DNA of 64,000 bases, taken from NCBI RefSeq assembly GCF_003443615.1, contig NZ_CP031967.1, forward strand, positions 3,596,001 through 3,660,000. Direction: 5' to 3'. The translations under genes and the position numbers were made by a program. Below are positions 19,588-28,760 of this stretch, one piece after another (the first letter of the stretch is position 1; each line of letters begins with the position of its first letter). Below the pieces are notes generated by a model, which saw only the letters and a list, made by a program, of their open reading frames with translations, was not told the origin of the DNA and ran no database searches. The stretch is from Alteromonas sp. BL110. Its GTDB lineage: Bacteria; Pseudomonadota; Gammaproteobacteria; Enterobacterales; Alteromonadaceae.

Positions 19588-20021
19588 AAGTTGAGTGCCT
19601 AGAGAGGCAAGACGTGGTAACCGAGCTTGTGGGTCTTGATTCGCTGGATAATGCCGCTTGTCCTATCAAGACTAGCGGCGTCAATTAGCGAGCGCGAGTC
19701 TAAATCATTAGCGCTCAGCGAACACATCCTAGTAGATAAGCCCAATTAAATAAACGCAGCGCTTCGCAATAGCGAGCAACGCGCGCAGTAGAAACATGCC
19801 ACTGAGTCTTTACAGTTGTATAAATTTTGTTCGGCGGCGTAATGCGTATGTTAGCTGGCATTAAATAAATACTAAATTATCATTCAAACTGGCCTCGAAA
19901 AGCTGCTAATGTTTACCGCTGGTGACATTTACACCAGCGCGCACTAAATTGTTAGCTTAAGCTGTTCTTTATTCTTTCTGGTGGTATCATGCGCAGCCAT
20001 CTGAAATGTGAGGGTGTTCCT
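19588..20021. other. 434-base gap between glgX and gnd with one hairpin
   Basis: No gene is supported. The clearest structure is an 8-bp perfect hairpin at 19917-19939 (CGCTGGTG/CACCAGCG) with no T run after it, about 83 bases before the gnd start. It could be an operator or leader structure. The rest is unremarkable and probably holds the gnd promoter. Confidence 0.4.
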
Positions 20022-21575
20022 ATGCAAAAGAAAGGTGGTAATTCGCACGAAGACAAAGCGTGTGATATTGGTTTTATCGGTTTAGGGGTAATGGGTAGTA
20101 ACCTAACCATGAACCTAGTAGACCACGGCTATCGTGTTGCGTGTTTCGATTTAGATCAAAACAAAGTTGAGTCAATTTTGGCTAAAGACGCAAGCGAAAG
20201 AGCCACAAATACTGAGCCTCGCGTTGAAGGCTGCAGCTCCTACACCGAGCTTTTAAGCAAGTTAAAAGCCCCGCATCTTATCATTATCTCTGTGCCGGCA
20301 GGCGCCCCCGTTGACCACGTATGTAATCACCTTATCGACGCGGGAATACACGCTGACGATATCGTGGTTGATACTGGTAATAGTTTGTGGACCGACTCAG
20401 TGGCCCGCGAAGAACAGTATAAAGGCAAATTTATCTTCTTCTCTACCGCTGTGTCGGGTGGTGAAGTGGGCGCGCGTTTCGGGCCGTCACTGATGCCTTC
20501 AGGTAATCCTTATGCGTGGACACGCATTGAGCCTGTTCTTAAAGCTATTGCGGCAAAGGTTGACCCTGTAACAGGTAAACCACTTGAAAGCCATACGCCA
20601 GGTCAGCCAGTGGTAGAAGGCGAACCATGTGCCACTTACATTGGTCCCGTAGGGGCGGGCCACTATGTAAAAATGGTGCATAACGGTATTGAATACGCCG
20701 ACATGCAACTTATTTGCGAAACCTACCATGTAATGCGCGAAGCGCTTAAAATGACGCCTACTGAAATTGCACAAGTATTTCGTGGTTGGAACGACGGTAA
20801 GCTAAATAGCTATCTGATGGAAATCAGCGCTGAAGTTCTTGAGCAAATGGACCCTGAAACTCAACAGCCATTGGTTGATGTTATCTTAGATAGAGCGGGC
20901 CAAAAAGGTACGGGTCTTTGGACAGCAGTAAGTGCGCTTCAAGTAGGTAGTCCTGCACAAACCATTACATCTGCAGTATTTGCCCGAAGTATTTCGAGTT
21001 TGAAAGACGAACGTGTCGCTGCGAGTGAAGTGCTTGCAGGTCCAGATACGCCCGCGTTTAGCGATGATCAAAAAGTTTCTATCATCAATAAGCTGGAACA
21101 AGCGCTTTACTGCTCTAAAATCTGCGCCTATGCACAAGGCTTCCAGCTTATGGCGATGGCGGGCAAGGAGCACGGTTGGACGCTAGAGTTCGGTGAAATA
21201 GCTAAAATATGGCGTGCAGGCTGTATAATTCGCGCCGTATTCCTACAGTCTATTTCTCAGGCCTATGAAAATAATGAAGATTTAGCGAACCTGTTATTGG
21301 ACCCGTTCTTTGCAGAGCAGATTACGCAGTATCAGGCTGACTGGCGCGAGTCTATCGCTCAGGCGACACTGGCAGGTGTTCCATGCCCTGCGATGATGTC
21401 GGCGCTTAGCTACTACGATTCATATCGCACTGCAGTGCTGCCAGCTAACTTGTTGCAGGGGCAGCGCGATTACTTTGGCGCGCATACTTACCAGCGTGTA
21501 GATAAACCAGTGGGCAAGAAGTATCACATCGAATGGAGTGATCCGGCACGACCCCAAACTGCTATCAAGAGATAG
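20022..21575 (+). CDS. gnd: 6-phosphogluconate dehydrogenase, decarboxylating
   Basis: Converts 6-phosphogluconate to ribulose 5-phosphate, CO2 and NAD(P)H; it competes with Edd for the same substrate. It is 517 aa from the ATG at 20022, longer than the approximately 470-aa enteric form. I chose this start because GAGGG precedes it; an in-frame ATG at 19989 lacks a site. IGFIGLGVMGSNL (about 16-28) is the nucleotide motif. GAGHYVKMVHNGIEYADMQ (about 209-227) carries the catalytic Lys, His and Asn, and Glu follows in the helix. The extra length includes an insertion before this motif (PVTGKPLESHTPGQPVVEGE). Confidence 0.95.
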   Translation: MQKKGGNSHEDKACDIGFIGLGVMGSNLTMNLVDHGYRVACFDLDQNKVESILAKDASERATNTEPRVEGCSSYTELLSKLKAPHLIIISVPAGAPVDHVCNHLIDAGIHADDIVVDTGNSLWTDSVAREEQYKGKFIFFSTAVSGGEVGARFGPSLMPSGNPYAWTRIEPVLKAIAAKVDPVTGKPLESHTPGQPVVEGEPCATYIGPVGAGHYVKMVHNGIEYADMQLICETYHVMREALKMTPTEIAQVFRGWNDGKLNSYLMEISAEVLEQMDPETQQPLVDVILDRAGQKGTGLWTAVSALQVGSPAQTITSAVFARSISSLKDERVAASEVLAGPDTPAFSDDQKVSIINKLEQALYCSKICAYAQGFQLMAMAGKEHGWTLEFGEIAKIWRAGCIIRAVFLQSISQAYENNEDLANLLLDPFFAEQITQYQADWRESIAQATLAGVPCPAMMSALSYYDSYRTAVLPANLLQGQRDYFGAHTYQRVDKPVGKKYHIEWSDPARPQTAIKR

Positions 21576-21623
21576 CATGAACTAAATAGTGGTACAAACG
21601 TTCATTATTGAGCGTAAACTATG

Positions 21624-21660
21624 AAAAGGTGTATTTGTTTCAAATACACCTTTTTTGTTT
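21624..21660 (+). terminator. gnd: Intrinsic terminator of gnd
   Basis: A 14-bp perfect stem, AAAAGGTGTATTTG/CAAATACACCTTTT, with a TTT loop and trailing T run. It lies between gnd and msrB. Confidence 0.9.
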
Positions 21661-21672
21661 AAGAGGTAATTT

Positions 21673-22101
21673 ATGTCGACAGGTAAAAAACCAAACGCAT
21701 CATTGGCTGAAAATGACTGGAAAGCTGAACTTAGCGACGAAGAATATTATGTATGTCGCGAAGCCGGTACTGAAAGACCTTTCACAGGGGTACTGCTAGA
21801 TGAACAGCGAGATGGTTTATACGTCTGTAAGTGCTGCGAAGCGCCACTTTTTCCTTCAGATACCAAATTTGATGCGGGCTGTGGCTGGCCTTCATTTTAT
21901 AAACAGCTTGAAGACGGCAACGTAGATTATAGGGAAGATTTAACGCATGGTATGCGTCGAGTTGAAATTTTCTGTAAGAAGTGTGGCTCACATTTAGGCC
22001 ACGTGTTTCCAGATGGCCCCGCGCCAACTGGACAACGCTACTGTGTGAACTCGCTATCTATGACGTTCAAAGGTGAAGACGATATAAAGATCAAAGGATA
22101 A
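21673..22101 (+). CDS. msrB: Peptide-methionine (R)-S-oxide reductase
   Basis: Repairs the R epimer of methionine sulfoxide in proteins. The 142-aa protein is a complete MsrB domain. The structural zinc ligands are Cys52 and Cys55 (CKCC) and Cys101 and Cys104 (CKKC). The catalytic Cys124 is in GQRYCVNSLSM. The family signature GCGWPSF is at about 69-75 and GSHLGHVFPDGP is near 105-116. No signal peptide, so cytosolic. AGAGG precedes the ATG. It stands alone between two terminators. No obvious resolving Cys outside these was identified. Confidence 0.96.
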   Translation: MSTGKKPNASLAENDWKAELSDEEYYVCREAGTERPFTGVLLDEQRDGLYVCKCCEAPLFPSDTKFDAGCGWPSFYKQLEDGNVDYREDLTHGMRRVEIFCKKCGSHLGHVFPDGPAPTGQRYCVNSLSMTFKGEDDIKIKG

Positions 22102-22201
22102 ACAGCCAAGATGAATTTCGCTTTATCTTCTGTGAGCATCGGTTAAGGTAAACATCTGATTAAATTTTAACCTCAAACGAAATACCTTAAGACACAGATG
22201 A

Positions 22202-22232
22202 AAAAAACCGCCGATAAACGGCGGTTTTTTTA
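22202..22232. terminator. Bidirectional intrinsic terminator between msrB and the lipoprotein gene
   Basis: AAAAAACCGCCG-ataaa-CGGCGGTTTTTT. A and T runs on both sides suit the two convergent genes. Confidence 0.92.
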
Positions 22233-22272
22233 ATTATTTACTAACGAAATTATGTAATTGAATTTCAAAAAA

Positions 22273-23133
22273 TCAAATTTTGTGCAGTTTTAACGAGTCG
22301 GCATCAAAAGTCGCGCTGTTCAAGCTACTGACTATTTCATCGACTATATTGTCCAATATTTCAACCGGTAATGCGTATTTCTTGCCAAGTTGCATGCGTT
22401 GAGTCTCGTTAAGTCGTTCGTCATAATATTCAGCAACGCCATACCATACATAGGCGAGGCGAAAATTATCTTTGTCCATTCCCATCGAAGCGAGTGAGTA
22501 AAAGATACTGACATCAATATTGTCACTATCTGTGTACAAACTCAGCGCGCGATACAGGGTATTGACGGTACGTTCCTGGTCCGTTTTTATTTGCACAGAG
22601 GCGAGTTCAACCAATAATTTAGGGTCGCTAACTCGGTTGCTCGCCGCATAGCGCTCGAAGCGATGAAAAGCATCTTTGTCGTTATAGCGTGTCCAATGGT
22701 AGTAAGAAAGGTAGGGGTCAAGGGAGTTTTTCGTCTCTCGGCTGAGGCGTTTAATTTCACGCTGAGCAGTAATAACGCCTTTAAGTCTCGTCGCCTCTTT
22801 ACCTTTGCGTTTTACATGTTCGATATGTTGCGCTTCTTCGACGCAAACTAGATATTCCTCGAAGTGTAAAAGGAGAGGGTATTTATATGCCTCGTCTATT
22901 GAGTCTTGGTTGTAATAACGAAGACGGATGATCTCGGCACGCTCAGCGCGACAGCGTGCGTCTAAACTCAAATCTAAGCAAATCTCACTATGAGATTCAC
23001 ATATTTCACTGATAGTAGGCTCAAAGATATCGCCACACCCCGTGAGAGCCGACGCTGCCGCTAGCCAAAGAGCAGCCACGCGACCTTTTGTTGGAAACTT
23101 ACTAAATAAACTCGTCGTTGTAGTGGTTTTCAT
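22273..23133 (-). CDS. Lipoprotein, possibly DUF2989 family
   Basis: Outer- or inner-membrane lipoprotein of unknown function. From the ATG at 23133 the 286-aa precursor has a long basic n-region, a hydrophobic stretch and a lipobox LTGC (Cys near residue 33). A longer frame from 23217 exists but places the signal too far from the start. The mature part is helical with several cysteines near the N-terminus (EICESHSEICLDLSLDARC), then charged helices with a TPR-like flavour. From memory the pattern fits DUF2989, a lipoprotein family of Alteromonadales and Vibrio; I could not check this. No ribosome-binding site stands out. Confidence 0.65.
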   Translation of the reverse strand: MKTTTTTSLFSKFPTKGRVAALWLAAASALTGCGDIFEPTISEICESHSEICLDLSLDARCRAERAEIIRLRYYNQDSIDEAYKYPLLLHFEEYLVCVEEAQHIEHVKRKGKEATRLKGVITAQREIKRLSRETKNSLDPYLSYYHWTRYNDKDAFHRFERYAASNRVSDPKLLVELASVQIKTDQERTVNTLYRALSLYTDSDNIDVSIFYSLASMGMDKDNFRLAYVWYGVAEYYDERLNETQRMQLGKKYALPVEILDNIVDEIVSSLNSATFDADSLKLHKI

Positions 23134-23353
23134 AGAGGTTTTGAAACTTATCAACAATTTGGTCTTCCTTGCTTGTTTATTTAAGATACTGCTCGTCACC
23201 GTCAGGCGAAAACTCACCTAGTGTACCCTAAAAATAATAAAAAGCTGACGCGTAATTAGGATTGTTTGAAAGCGACTATGCCAATAAATAATTGGCCGGG
23301 CTTTTAACAATGACAACACCGTTAAATTAATATCGATGGATGAAGGCAGAAGC

Positions 23354-24799
23354 ATGAATCAACAGTTTGAGCAGGAATTACAAAGCAGCTGGCAAGAGCG
23401 TCAGGAATACGCAGAAATGATGTTGCCCCTTATTGGTAAGTTGTACCGCAATAAGGCAGTTGAAATTTCAGTTTATGGACGCTCGCTACTGAACGCTAGT
23501 GCTATTGATGTTATTAAAGCGCACCGCAAAGTGCGTCTGCATGAAGGCATTAAGCTACGCCTACGCGAAAGCTATCCCATTTTAGAAGCTTTGAGCAATA
23601 TGAAACTTGCTCCCGCCCAAATTGATATTGGTAAATTGGCTTTTGATTTTCATTACGGTTCTGCGGTCGACAACAGCGACCTTACGGCCTACCTCAACGA
23701 AAAACTAAACGACGTTGCCGACAAAGAGGACGCTCAGAAGCCTCAGGATGTTGTACTTTATGGTTTTGGCCGTATAGGTCGTTTACTTGCTCGCTTACTC
23801 ATAGAGCGTCAAGGTAAAAACAACAAGCTTCGCTTGCGTGCCATTGTGGTACGTGGCGGGCGTGATGGCGATTTAGAAAAACGCGCAAGCTTACTTCGTC
23901 GCGATTCCGTACATGGCCCATTCAATGGGAGTATCACAGTTGATCACGAACGCAATGCATTGAAAGCAAATGGTTCGTACATTCAAGTGATTTATGCCAA
24001 TAGCCCTGATGAAGTGGATTACACCCAGTATGGTATCGATAACGCTATCATCGTAGATAACACGGGTATTTGGCGCGACCGCGATGGTCTTGGTCTTCAC
24101 CTTAAGGCGAAAGGCGCGGCTAAAGCAATTCTTACCGCACCAGGCAAAGGTGACATCAAAAATATCGTACACGGTGTGAACGATGAAGAGGTAACGCCAG
24201 AAGACACTATTGTTTCTGCTGCTAGCTGCACAACTAACGCCATTACGCCAGTACTTAAAGCGCTAGACGAAGAATACGGCATTGAGAATGGTCATGTTGA
24301 AACCGTTCACTCTTACACTAATGACCAAAATCTTATCGATAATTATCATAAGGGTGACCGTCGTGGACGTAGTGCGCCACTTAACATGGTTATTACCGAA
24401 ACGGGCGCAGCGAAAGCAGTTGCCAAAGCTTACCCGAAATTAGCAGGTAAACTAACCGGTAACGCTATCCGCGTACCTACACCTAATGTATCGCTAGCGA
24501 TTTTGAATCTAAACCTTAAAACGTCAGTGGACCGCATTACAGTTAATGAGTTCTTGCGCGATACCGCGTTATTCTCAAAGCTTCAACACCAAATTGACTA
24601 CACGGCAAGTAAAGAGATTGTATCTACAGACTTAGTAGGCTCTCGCGCTGCGTCTGTGGTTGACTCTCAGGCAACTATCGCCGCAGACAACCGTCTAACG
24701 CTTTACGTATGGTACGACAATGAGTTTGGTTACAGCTGTCAGGTATTGCGCGTAGTGCGTGACATGGCAGGGCTAAGTTTCCCTACGTTGCCGCTGTAA
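23354..24799 (+). CDS. GAPDH-like dehydrogenase with N-terminal extension
   Basis: A second glyceraldehyde-3-phosphate dehydrogenase-type enzyme, 481 aa instead of about 330. Residues 1-130 form an extra helical domain with no recognised motif. The GAPDH part follows: [16 protein letters not shown] (about 131-146), catalytic Cys in SAASCTTNAITPV (about 287-299), HSYTNDQN with the conserved His (about 322-329), and the C-terminal WYDNEFGYSCQV (about 456-467). Similar long forms occur in Vibrio, Shewanella and Pseudomonas. I chose the ATG at 23354 because GAAGG precedes it; an in-frame ATG lies at 23336. It may serve gluconeogenesis or use NADP, but this is inference. Confidence 0.9.
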   Translation: MNQQFEQELQSSWQERQEYAEMMLPLIGKLYRNKAVEISVYGRSLLNASAIDVIKAHRKVRLHEGIKLRLRESYPILEALSNMKLAPAQIDIGKLAFDFHYGSAVDNSDLTAYLNEKLNDVADKEDAQKPQDVVLYGFGRIGRLLARLLIERQGKNNKLRLRAIVVRGGRDGDLEKRASLLRRDSVHGPFNGSITVDHERNALKANGSYIQVIYANSPDEVDYTQYGIDNAIIVDNTGIWRDRDGLGLHLKAKGAAKAILTAPGKGDIKNIVHGVNDEEVTPEDTIVSAASCTTNAITPVLKALDEEYGIENGHVETVHSYTNDQNLIDNYHKGDRRGRSAPLNMVITETGAAKAVAKAYPKLAGKLTGNAIRVPTPNVSLAILNLNLKTSVDRITVNEFLRDTALFSKLQHQIDYTASKEIVSTDLVGSRAASVVDSQATIAADNRLTLYVWYDNEFGYSCQVLRVVRDMAGLSFPTLPL

Positions 24800-24825
24800 G
24801 TAACACGCATTACAAGAAACTGTAC

Positions 24826-24855
24826 AAAAAACCGACCTAAGTGGTCGGTTTTTTG
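24826..24855 (+). terminator. Intrinsic terminator of the long GAPDH gene
   Basis: AAAAAACCGACC-taagt-GGTCGGTTTTTT, 26 bases past the stop codon. Confidence 0.92.
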
Positions 24856-24867
24856 ATGGTGTAAACA

Positions 24868-24893
24868 TTTTGTATACTATTGATAGTACAAAA
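24868..24893. promoter_or_regulatory. Imperfect inverted repeat upstream of the M14 peptidase gene
   Basis: TTTTGTATACTAT and ATAGTACAAAA face each other around two bases; the left arm has two extra bases. It lies about 75 bases before the start codon, a plausible operator or promoter position. No regulator is suggested by the sequence. Confidence 0.35.
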
Positions 24894-24967
24894 CCCGCTG
24901 TGTGCGTGGAATTTCTGTTTACGTCTATGCTAAATTAGCGCTCAAATAATGAGGAAAACGACAGTCT

Positions 24968-26107
24968 ATGCATATTTCCAGTCAATTCGACAGCGGTAAC
25001 ATTGAAGTTGTTAGCGCACAATCACCAGACGATATCCGTCTAACCATTCCCAACGACAACCAATCTGAATTTGCACAGTGGTTCCATTTCCGTTTAGTCG
25101 GCGAAACTTTTGTTACGCACACCATGACCATCGGTAACCTGACAAAATCAGCGTATCCAGAGGGTTGGAAGGGATATAACGTTCTAGCGTCTTACGACCG
25201 TCAAACATGGTTTAGAATTCCTAGTGAATTTGACGGCGACAACCTTACGTTCTCGCTAACGCTAGAACAACCGAGCGTCTATTTTGCGTATTTTATTCCT
25301 TACAGCTACGAACGCCATCTCGATCTTGTTCACGACGCGCAAATGTCATTACTGTGCGAGCATAAATTCTTAGGCCTTACCCTAGATGGCCGTGATATGT
25401 CTATGCTGGTTATCGGTGAAGAAACGCCGGAAAAGAAAAAAGTATGGATTACGGCTCGTCAACACCCTGGTGAAACCATGGCCGAGTGGTGTGCAGAAGG
25501 TATCATCTACCGTTTGCTTGATGGGCAAGATGGTTTGGCGCGACAGTTGCTTGATAACGCTGTCTTTTACATAGTACCAAACATGAACCCAGACGGCAGT
25601 GCACGCGGTCACCTGCGCACCAATGCTGTAGGTACCAATCTTAATCGCGAGTGGGCGACACCTACGCAGGAAAAAAGCCCGGAAGTACTTTACGTACTTA
25701 ACGCAATGAGCGAAATTGGTGTAGATATGTATCTTGATTTGCACGGTGATGAGGCATTGCCGTACAACTTTGTTGCAGGAAGTGAAGGTAACCCTAGCTA
25801 CAATGACACCATTAAAATGCTTGAAGATACGTTTAAAGGCGCGCTTTTAAACGCAACGCCAGAGTTTCAAGATGAGTTTGGCTACGATAAAGATGAGCCA
25901 GGTAAGGCTAACTTAACCGTGGCTTCGAATGCAGTGGGCGAGAAGTTCAAATGTATGGCCTACACGGTAGAAATGCCATTTAAAGACAACGCAGATGTAC
26001 CAGACGACATATACGGTTGGTCAGTACAGCGCAGCCGTCAATTAGGTGAAGATTTGCTAATTGGTGTAAACGCAGTTGTTAAAAAGCTAAAAGCATCAGA
26101 GCAATAA
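24968..26107 (+). CDS. M14-type cytosolic zinc carboxypeptidase
   Basis: Metallopeptidase of the cytosolic carboxypeptidase (CCP/AGTPBP1-like) branch, which removes C-terminal residues from peptides or proteins. It is 379 aa with no signal peptide. An N-terminal beta domain (about 1-125) precedes the peptidase domain. Zinc ligands are His166 and Glu169 in RQHPGETMAEW and His259 in LDLHGDEALPYNF. Substrate residues NLNREW are at 224-229, and the catalytic Glu335 is in YTVEMPFKD. Bacterial members are often annotated simply as M14 carboxypeptidase. It stands alone between terminators. The natural substrate is unknown. Confidence 0.9.
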   Translation: MHISSQFDSGNIEVVSAQSPDDIRLTIPNDNQSEFAQWFHFRLVGETFVTHTMTIGNLTKSAYPEGWKGYNVLASYDRQTWFRIPSEFDGDNLTFSLTLEQPSVYFAYFIPYSYERHLDLVHDAQMSLLCEHKFLGLTLDGRDMSMLVIGEETPEKKKVWITARQHPGETMAEWCAEGIIYRLLDGQDGLARQLLDNAVFYIVPNMNPDGSARGHLRTNAVGTNLNREWATPTQEKSPEVLYVLNAMSEIGVDMYLDLHGDEALPYNFVAGSEGNPSYNDTIKMLEDTFKGALLNATPEFQDEFGYDKDEPGKANLTVASNAVGEKFKCMAYTVEMPFKDNADVPDDIYGWSVQRSRQLGEDLLIGVNAVVKKLKASEQ

Positions 26108-26136
26108 AATAAAAATAAGGAAGTAAAAGCTTCCGC

Positions 26137-26168
26137 AAAAAAGGCCTCGACAAAAAGAGGCCTTTTAA
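26137..26168 (+). terminator. Intrinsic terminator of the M14 peptidase gene
   Basis: AAAAGGCCTC-gacaaaaa-GAGGCCTTTT. A smaller hairpin GGAAG/CTTCC lies just before it (26119-26134). Confidence 0.88.
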
Positions 26169-26216
26169 TTATCAAAATAAAACAACAATTAAACATAATA
26201 AAAAAGGGGAATAACG

Positions 26217-27875
26217 TTGGAAGGGTTATATGGTTTTCTAACTATGCTCGATGGTTTCTTAGGGGGCGCGTTCTGGTTTCCTTATGTACTGTTAGGCGTA
26301 GGTCTTTTCTTTACGGTTTATCTTAAGTTTCCGCAAATTCGTTTCTTTAAACATGCTTGGCAGGTTGTTACCGGTAAGTTTGATAAAGAAAGCGATCCAG
26401 GCGACACCACGCATTTTCGCGCACTAACTACCGCACTGTCTGGCACTGTGGGTACAGGTAATATCTCAGGTGTTGCATTCGCTATTTTCCTTGGTGGTCC
26501 TGCTGCACTATTTTGGATGTGGGTGACCGCCTTTTTGGGTATGACGACGAAGTTTGTTGAAGTAACTCTGTCACATAAATACCGCGTAAAAACAGAAGAT
26601 GGCACCATGGCTGGTGGCCCTATGTATTATATGGATCGTCGCCTTAACATGAAGTGGTTAGCGGTAGCCTTTGCTATTGCCACAGTAGTAAGTTCATTTG
26701 GTACGGGTAATCTTCCGCAAAGTAATGGTATAGCGCAAAGTATTGAAGCTACCTTTGGCTTCGAACCTTGGTTGGTAGGTAGTGTACTGGGTATTCTTCT
26801 TGCCTTGGTCATTCTTGGTGGTATCCAACGAATTGCAGCGTTTACAGCGCGTGTTGTTCCGGTTATGGCAGTTATTTACCTTATTGGTGCACTTGCCGTT
26901 ATTTTCGCTAATCTAGAAAATATCGGGCCTTCGTTTGCCGCAGTTATCGGTGATGCGTTCACCGGTTCAGCTGCAGCAGGTGGTTTCTTGGGGTCTTCGT
27001 TAGCTTATGCGTTTAACCGAGGCGTTAACCGAGGTCTGTTTTCAAACGAAGCGGGCCAGGGCTCTGCGCCTATTGCGCATGCAGCAGCAAAAACAAAAGA
27101 GCCTGCGTCAGAAGGTATGGTCTCGCTACTTGAGCCTTTCATCGACACCATTCTAATATGTACTGTTACTGGTTTAGTTATTCTTTCATCAGGCGTTTGG
27201 AAAGAAAAACACGAAAACGTATTCGACCGTTCAGACATGTACTTTGTAGCCGGGCAATATGATGATTCAAACCAAGCTGATGTAGATAAACTTTACGGAT
27301 ATCTGAATGAGATTGATGGAAACAGCGTAGAGCCGTACACAGGGTCTATCACCGTAGTAAATGGTACTGCCGTAAGCGATGGATTTACCCTACTTAACGC
27401 GCGTTCTATCGCAGAAGACGTGAAGTACGCAGTAGGTAGTGAAGACTTGTTTACCGGTACATTAAAAATTGTCGACGGAAAACCAGTTAAAGATAATCTT
27501 GAAGTGAGCGGTAAGTCGCTAGTTCACTCAGCAGCGCTCACCACTATTGCTTTTACGCGTGGTTTCTTTGGCGATGCGGGGCAGTATATTGTCTCAATTG
27601 GCTTAATGTTATTTGCTTTCTCAACCGCTATCGCTTGGTCTTATTATGGCGATCGCGCAATGACCTACCTGTTTGGTCCTCGCTCTGTAATGCCGTATCG
27701 CGTTATTTACGTGGCAGGCTTTGTTTGGGCGGCATTCTCTGATACCACGCTTGTTTGGGCGCTTTCTGCCGTGGCAATTGTAGTAATGACGCTTCCGAAC
27801 TTGTTTGGCATCATGCTGCTATGTAAGGAAATGAAAGAAACGGTCAACGACTACTGGTCTCGACACAAAAAATAG
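26217..27875 (+). CDS. Sodium:alanine/glycine symporter (AGCS family) with an inserted domain
   Basis: Inner-membrane symporter taking up alanine or glycine with Na+. It is 552 aa from a TTG start with AAGGGG upstream; usual members are about 450-480 aa. Signature sequences include [16 protein letters not shown] (about 72-87), the GGPMYYMD loop (133-140) and [20 protein letters not shown] (271-290). The excess length is an insert of about 105 residues (about 328-432) between two membrane segments. It contains two similar units, beginning [15 protein letters not shown] and [15 protein letters not shown]. By topology the insert is probably extracytoplasmic, but this was not computed. Confidence 0.92.
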   Translation: MEGLYGFLTMLDGFLGGAFWFPYVLLGVGLFFTVYLKFPQIRFFKHAWQVVTGKFDKESDPGDTTHFRALTTALSGTVGTGNISGVAFAIFLGGPAALFWMWVTAFLGMTTKFVEVTLSHKYRVKTEDGTMAGGPMYYMDRRLNMKWLAVAFAIATVVSSFGTGNLPQSNGIAQSIEATFGFEPWLVGSVLGILLALVILGGIQRIAAFTARVVPVMAVIYLIGALAVIFANLENIGPSFAAVIGDAFTGSAAAGGFLGSSLAYAFNRGVNRGLFSNEAGQGSAPIAHAAAKTKEPASEGMVSLLEPFIDTILICTVTGLVILSSGVWKEKHENVFDRSDMYFVAGQYDDSNQADVDKLYGYLNEIDGNSVEPYTGSITVVNGTAVSDGFTLLNARSIAEDVKYAVGSEDLFTGTLKIVDGKPVKDNLEVSGKSLVHSAALTTIAFTRGFFGDAGQYIVSIGLMLFAFSTAIAWSYYGDRAMTYLFGPRSVMPYRVIYVAGFVWAAFSDTTLVWALSAVAIVVMTLPNLFGIMLLCKEMKETVNDYWSRHKK

Positions 27876-28139
27876 TATGTAAGCTACCTTTAGTACTGCT
27901 CTTTTCAGGTATTTAGAAGAAGGAGAGTACAGAAAGCTAGCCAGTAAAAATGCGCAGTGGTGAACTTTGTACAAAAGTTAACACCCTGCGCATTTTTGTT
28001 TTGTAACGAAGAAGCTAATCCATAGAATCGACTTCATTGTTGTGGTGAACTTCAGTATGATACCCGTCCGCGTAGAATGTTGGCGTATTTGATTGCGCTG
28101 AAGCATTTCTAATCCGCACCCAGTAAACAGGAGCAACAT
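27876..28139. terminator. Intergenic region holding a long intrinsic terminator (27946-28003)
   Basis: AAAAATGCGCAG pairs with CTGCGCATTTTT across a structured loop that itself contains ACTT/AAGT pairing, followed by GTTTTG. It ends the symporter transcript; the remaining bases to 28139 presumably hold the promoter of the zinc-ribbon gene. Confidence 0.85.
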
Positions 28140-28466
28140 ATGGCATTAGTTGACTGTCCTTCATGTAATAAAAAAACGTCTGATAAAGCAAAGACGTGCC
28201 CTCACTGCGATTTTAAAATCGGAGACGCTACCTCAGAAGATATAGAGCGCAAACAAAGCTTACAAAGATTTAAAAAATTAGCGAGTATCCAGAACCAGTC
28301 GCTTATTGCTATGCTGATATTTGTTGCGAGTTTTGGCTTCATGTATTGGGGCGGAACCCGCCCGGGCGATTTGCAACATAATTTAGCTATTTTGGGCGCT
28401 GTGGTTGGCTTTGTATGGTACTTAGTAAACCGCGCGCGAATTGTTTACATAAAGCGTTTTTCCTAA
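28140..28466 (+). CDS. Zinc-ribbon protein with two membrane segments, 108 aa
   Basis: Function unknown. The N-terminus is a zinc ribbon with two CxxC pairs (CPSC at 6-9 and CPHC at 20-23) of the type found in many small membrane proteins. Two hydrophobic segments follow at about 54-70 and 82-98, and a short basic tail ends the protein. AGGAG lies nine bases before the ATG. Its stop codon is directly followed by the yeaC start, so the two are translated from one message. It may be a membrane anchor or sensor for the operon, but this is a guess. Confidence 0.7.
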   Translation: MALVDCPSCNKKTSDKAKTCPHCDFKIGDATSEDIERKQSLQRFKKLASIQNQSLIAMLIFVASFGFMYWGGTRPGDLQHNLAILGAVVGFVWYLVNRARIVYIKRFS

Positions 28467-28760
28467 ATGAATATAGAAGCACTATTAGCCAGTATGACGC
28501 CGGAGATTTACGAGCGTCTGCGTCAGGCAGTTGAAACAGGTAAATGGCCTGACGGTACGGCTCTGAACGAAGAACAAAGAGCAAGCAGCATGCAGGCTGT
28601 AATGCTCTATCAAGCAAAAATAGAAAAGTCCTCTGAACACATGACTGTAGGCGAAAGCGGCGAAATTGTGCATAAAAGCAAAGCCGACTTTAAACGCTCG
28701 TTACGCGATGAGCAGAATGATAAAAATACAATAGCGCGGTTTAAACAGGATGATATTTAG
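28467..28760 (+). CDS. yeaC: YeaC-like protein (DUF1315)
   Basis: A small cytosolic protein of unknown function found across gammaproteobacteria. The 97-aa sequence matches my recollection of E. coli YeaC over most of its length: MNIEALLASMTPEIYERL, ETGKWPDGTALNEEQ, and AVMLYQAKIEKSSEHMTVGE. The start ATG touches the stop of the zinc-ribbon gene. Its last 11 bases overlap the start of the DUF349 gene in another frame, implying translational coupling and perhaps a shared function. Confidence 0.88.
   Translation: MNIEALLASMTPEIYERLRQAVETGKWPDGTALNEEQRASSMQAVMLYQAKIEKSSEHMTVGESGEIVHKSKADFKRSLRDEQNDKNTIARFKQDDI

Noticed and set aside
26108-26216. Glycine riboswitch before the AGCS symporter
   Set aside because: The interval is about 110 bases, mostly occupied by the preceding terminator, and no tandem-aptamer-like sequence is visible.
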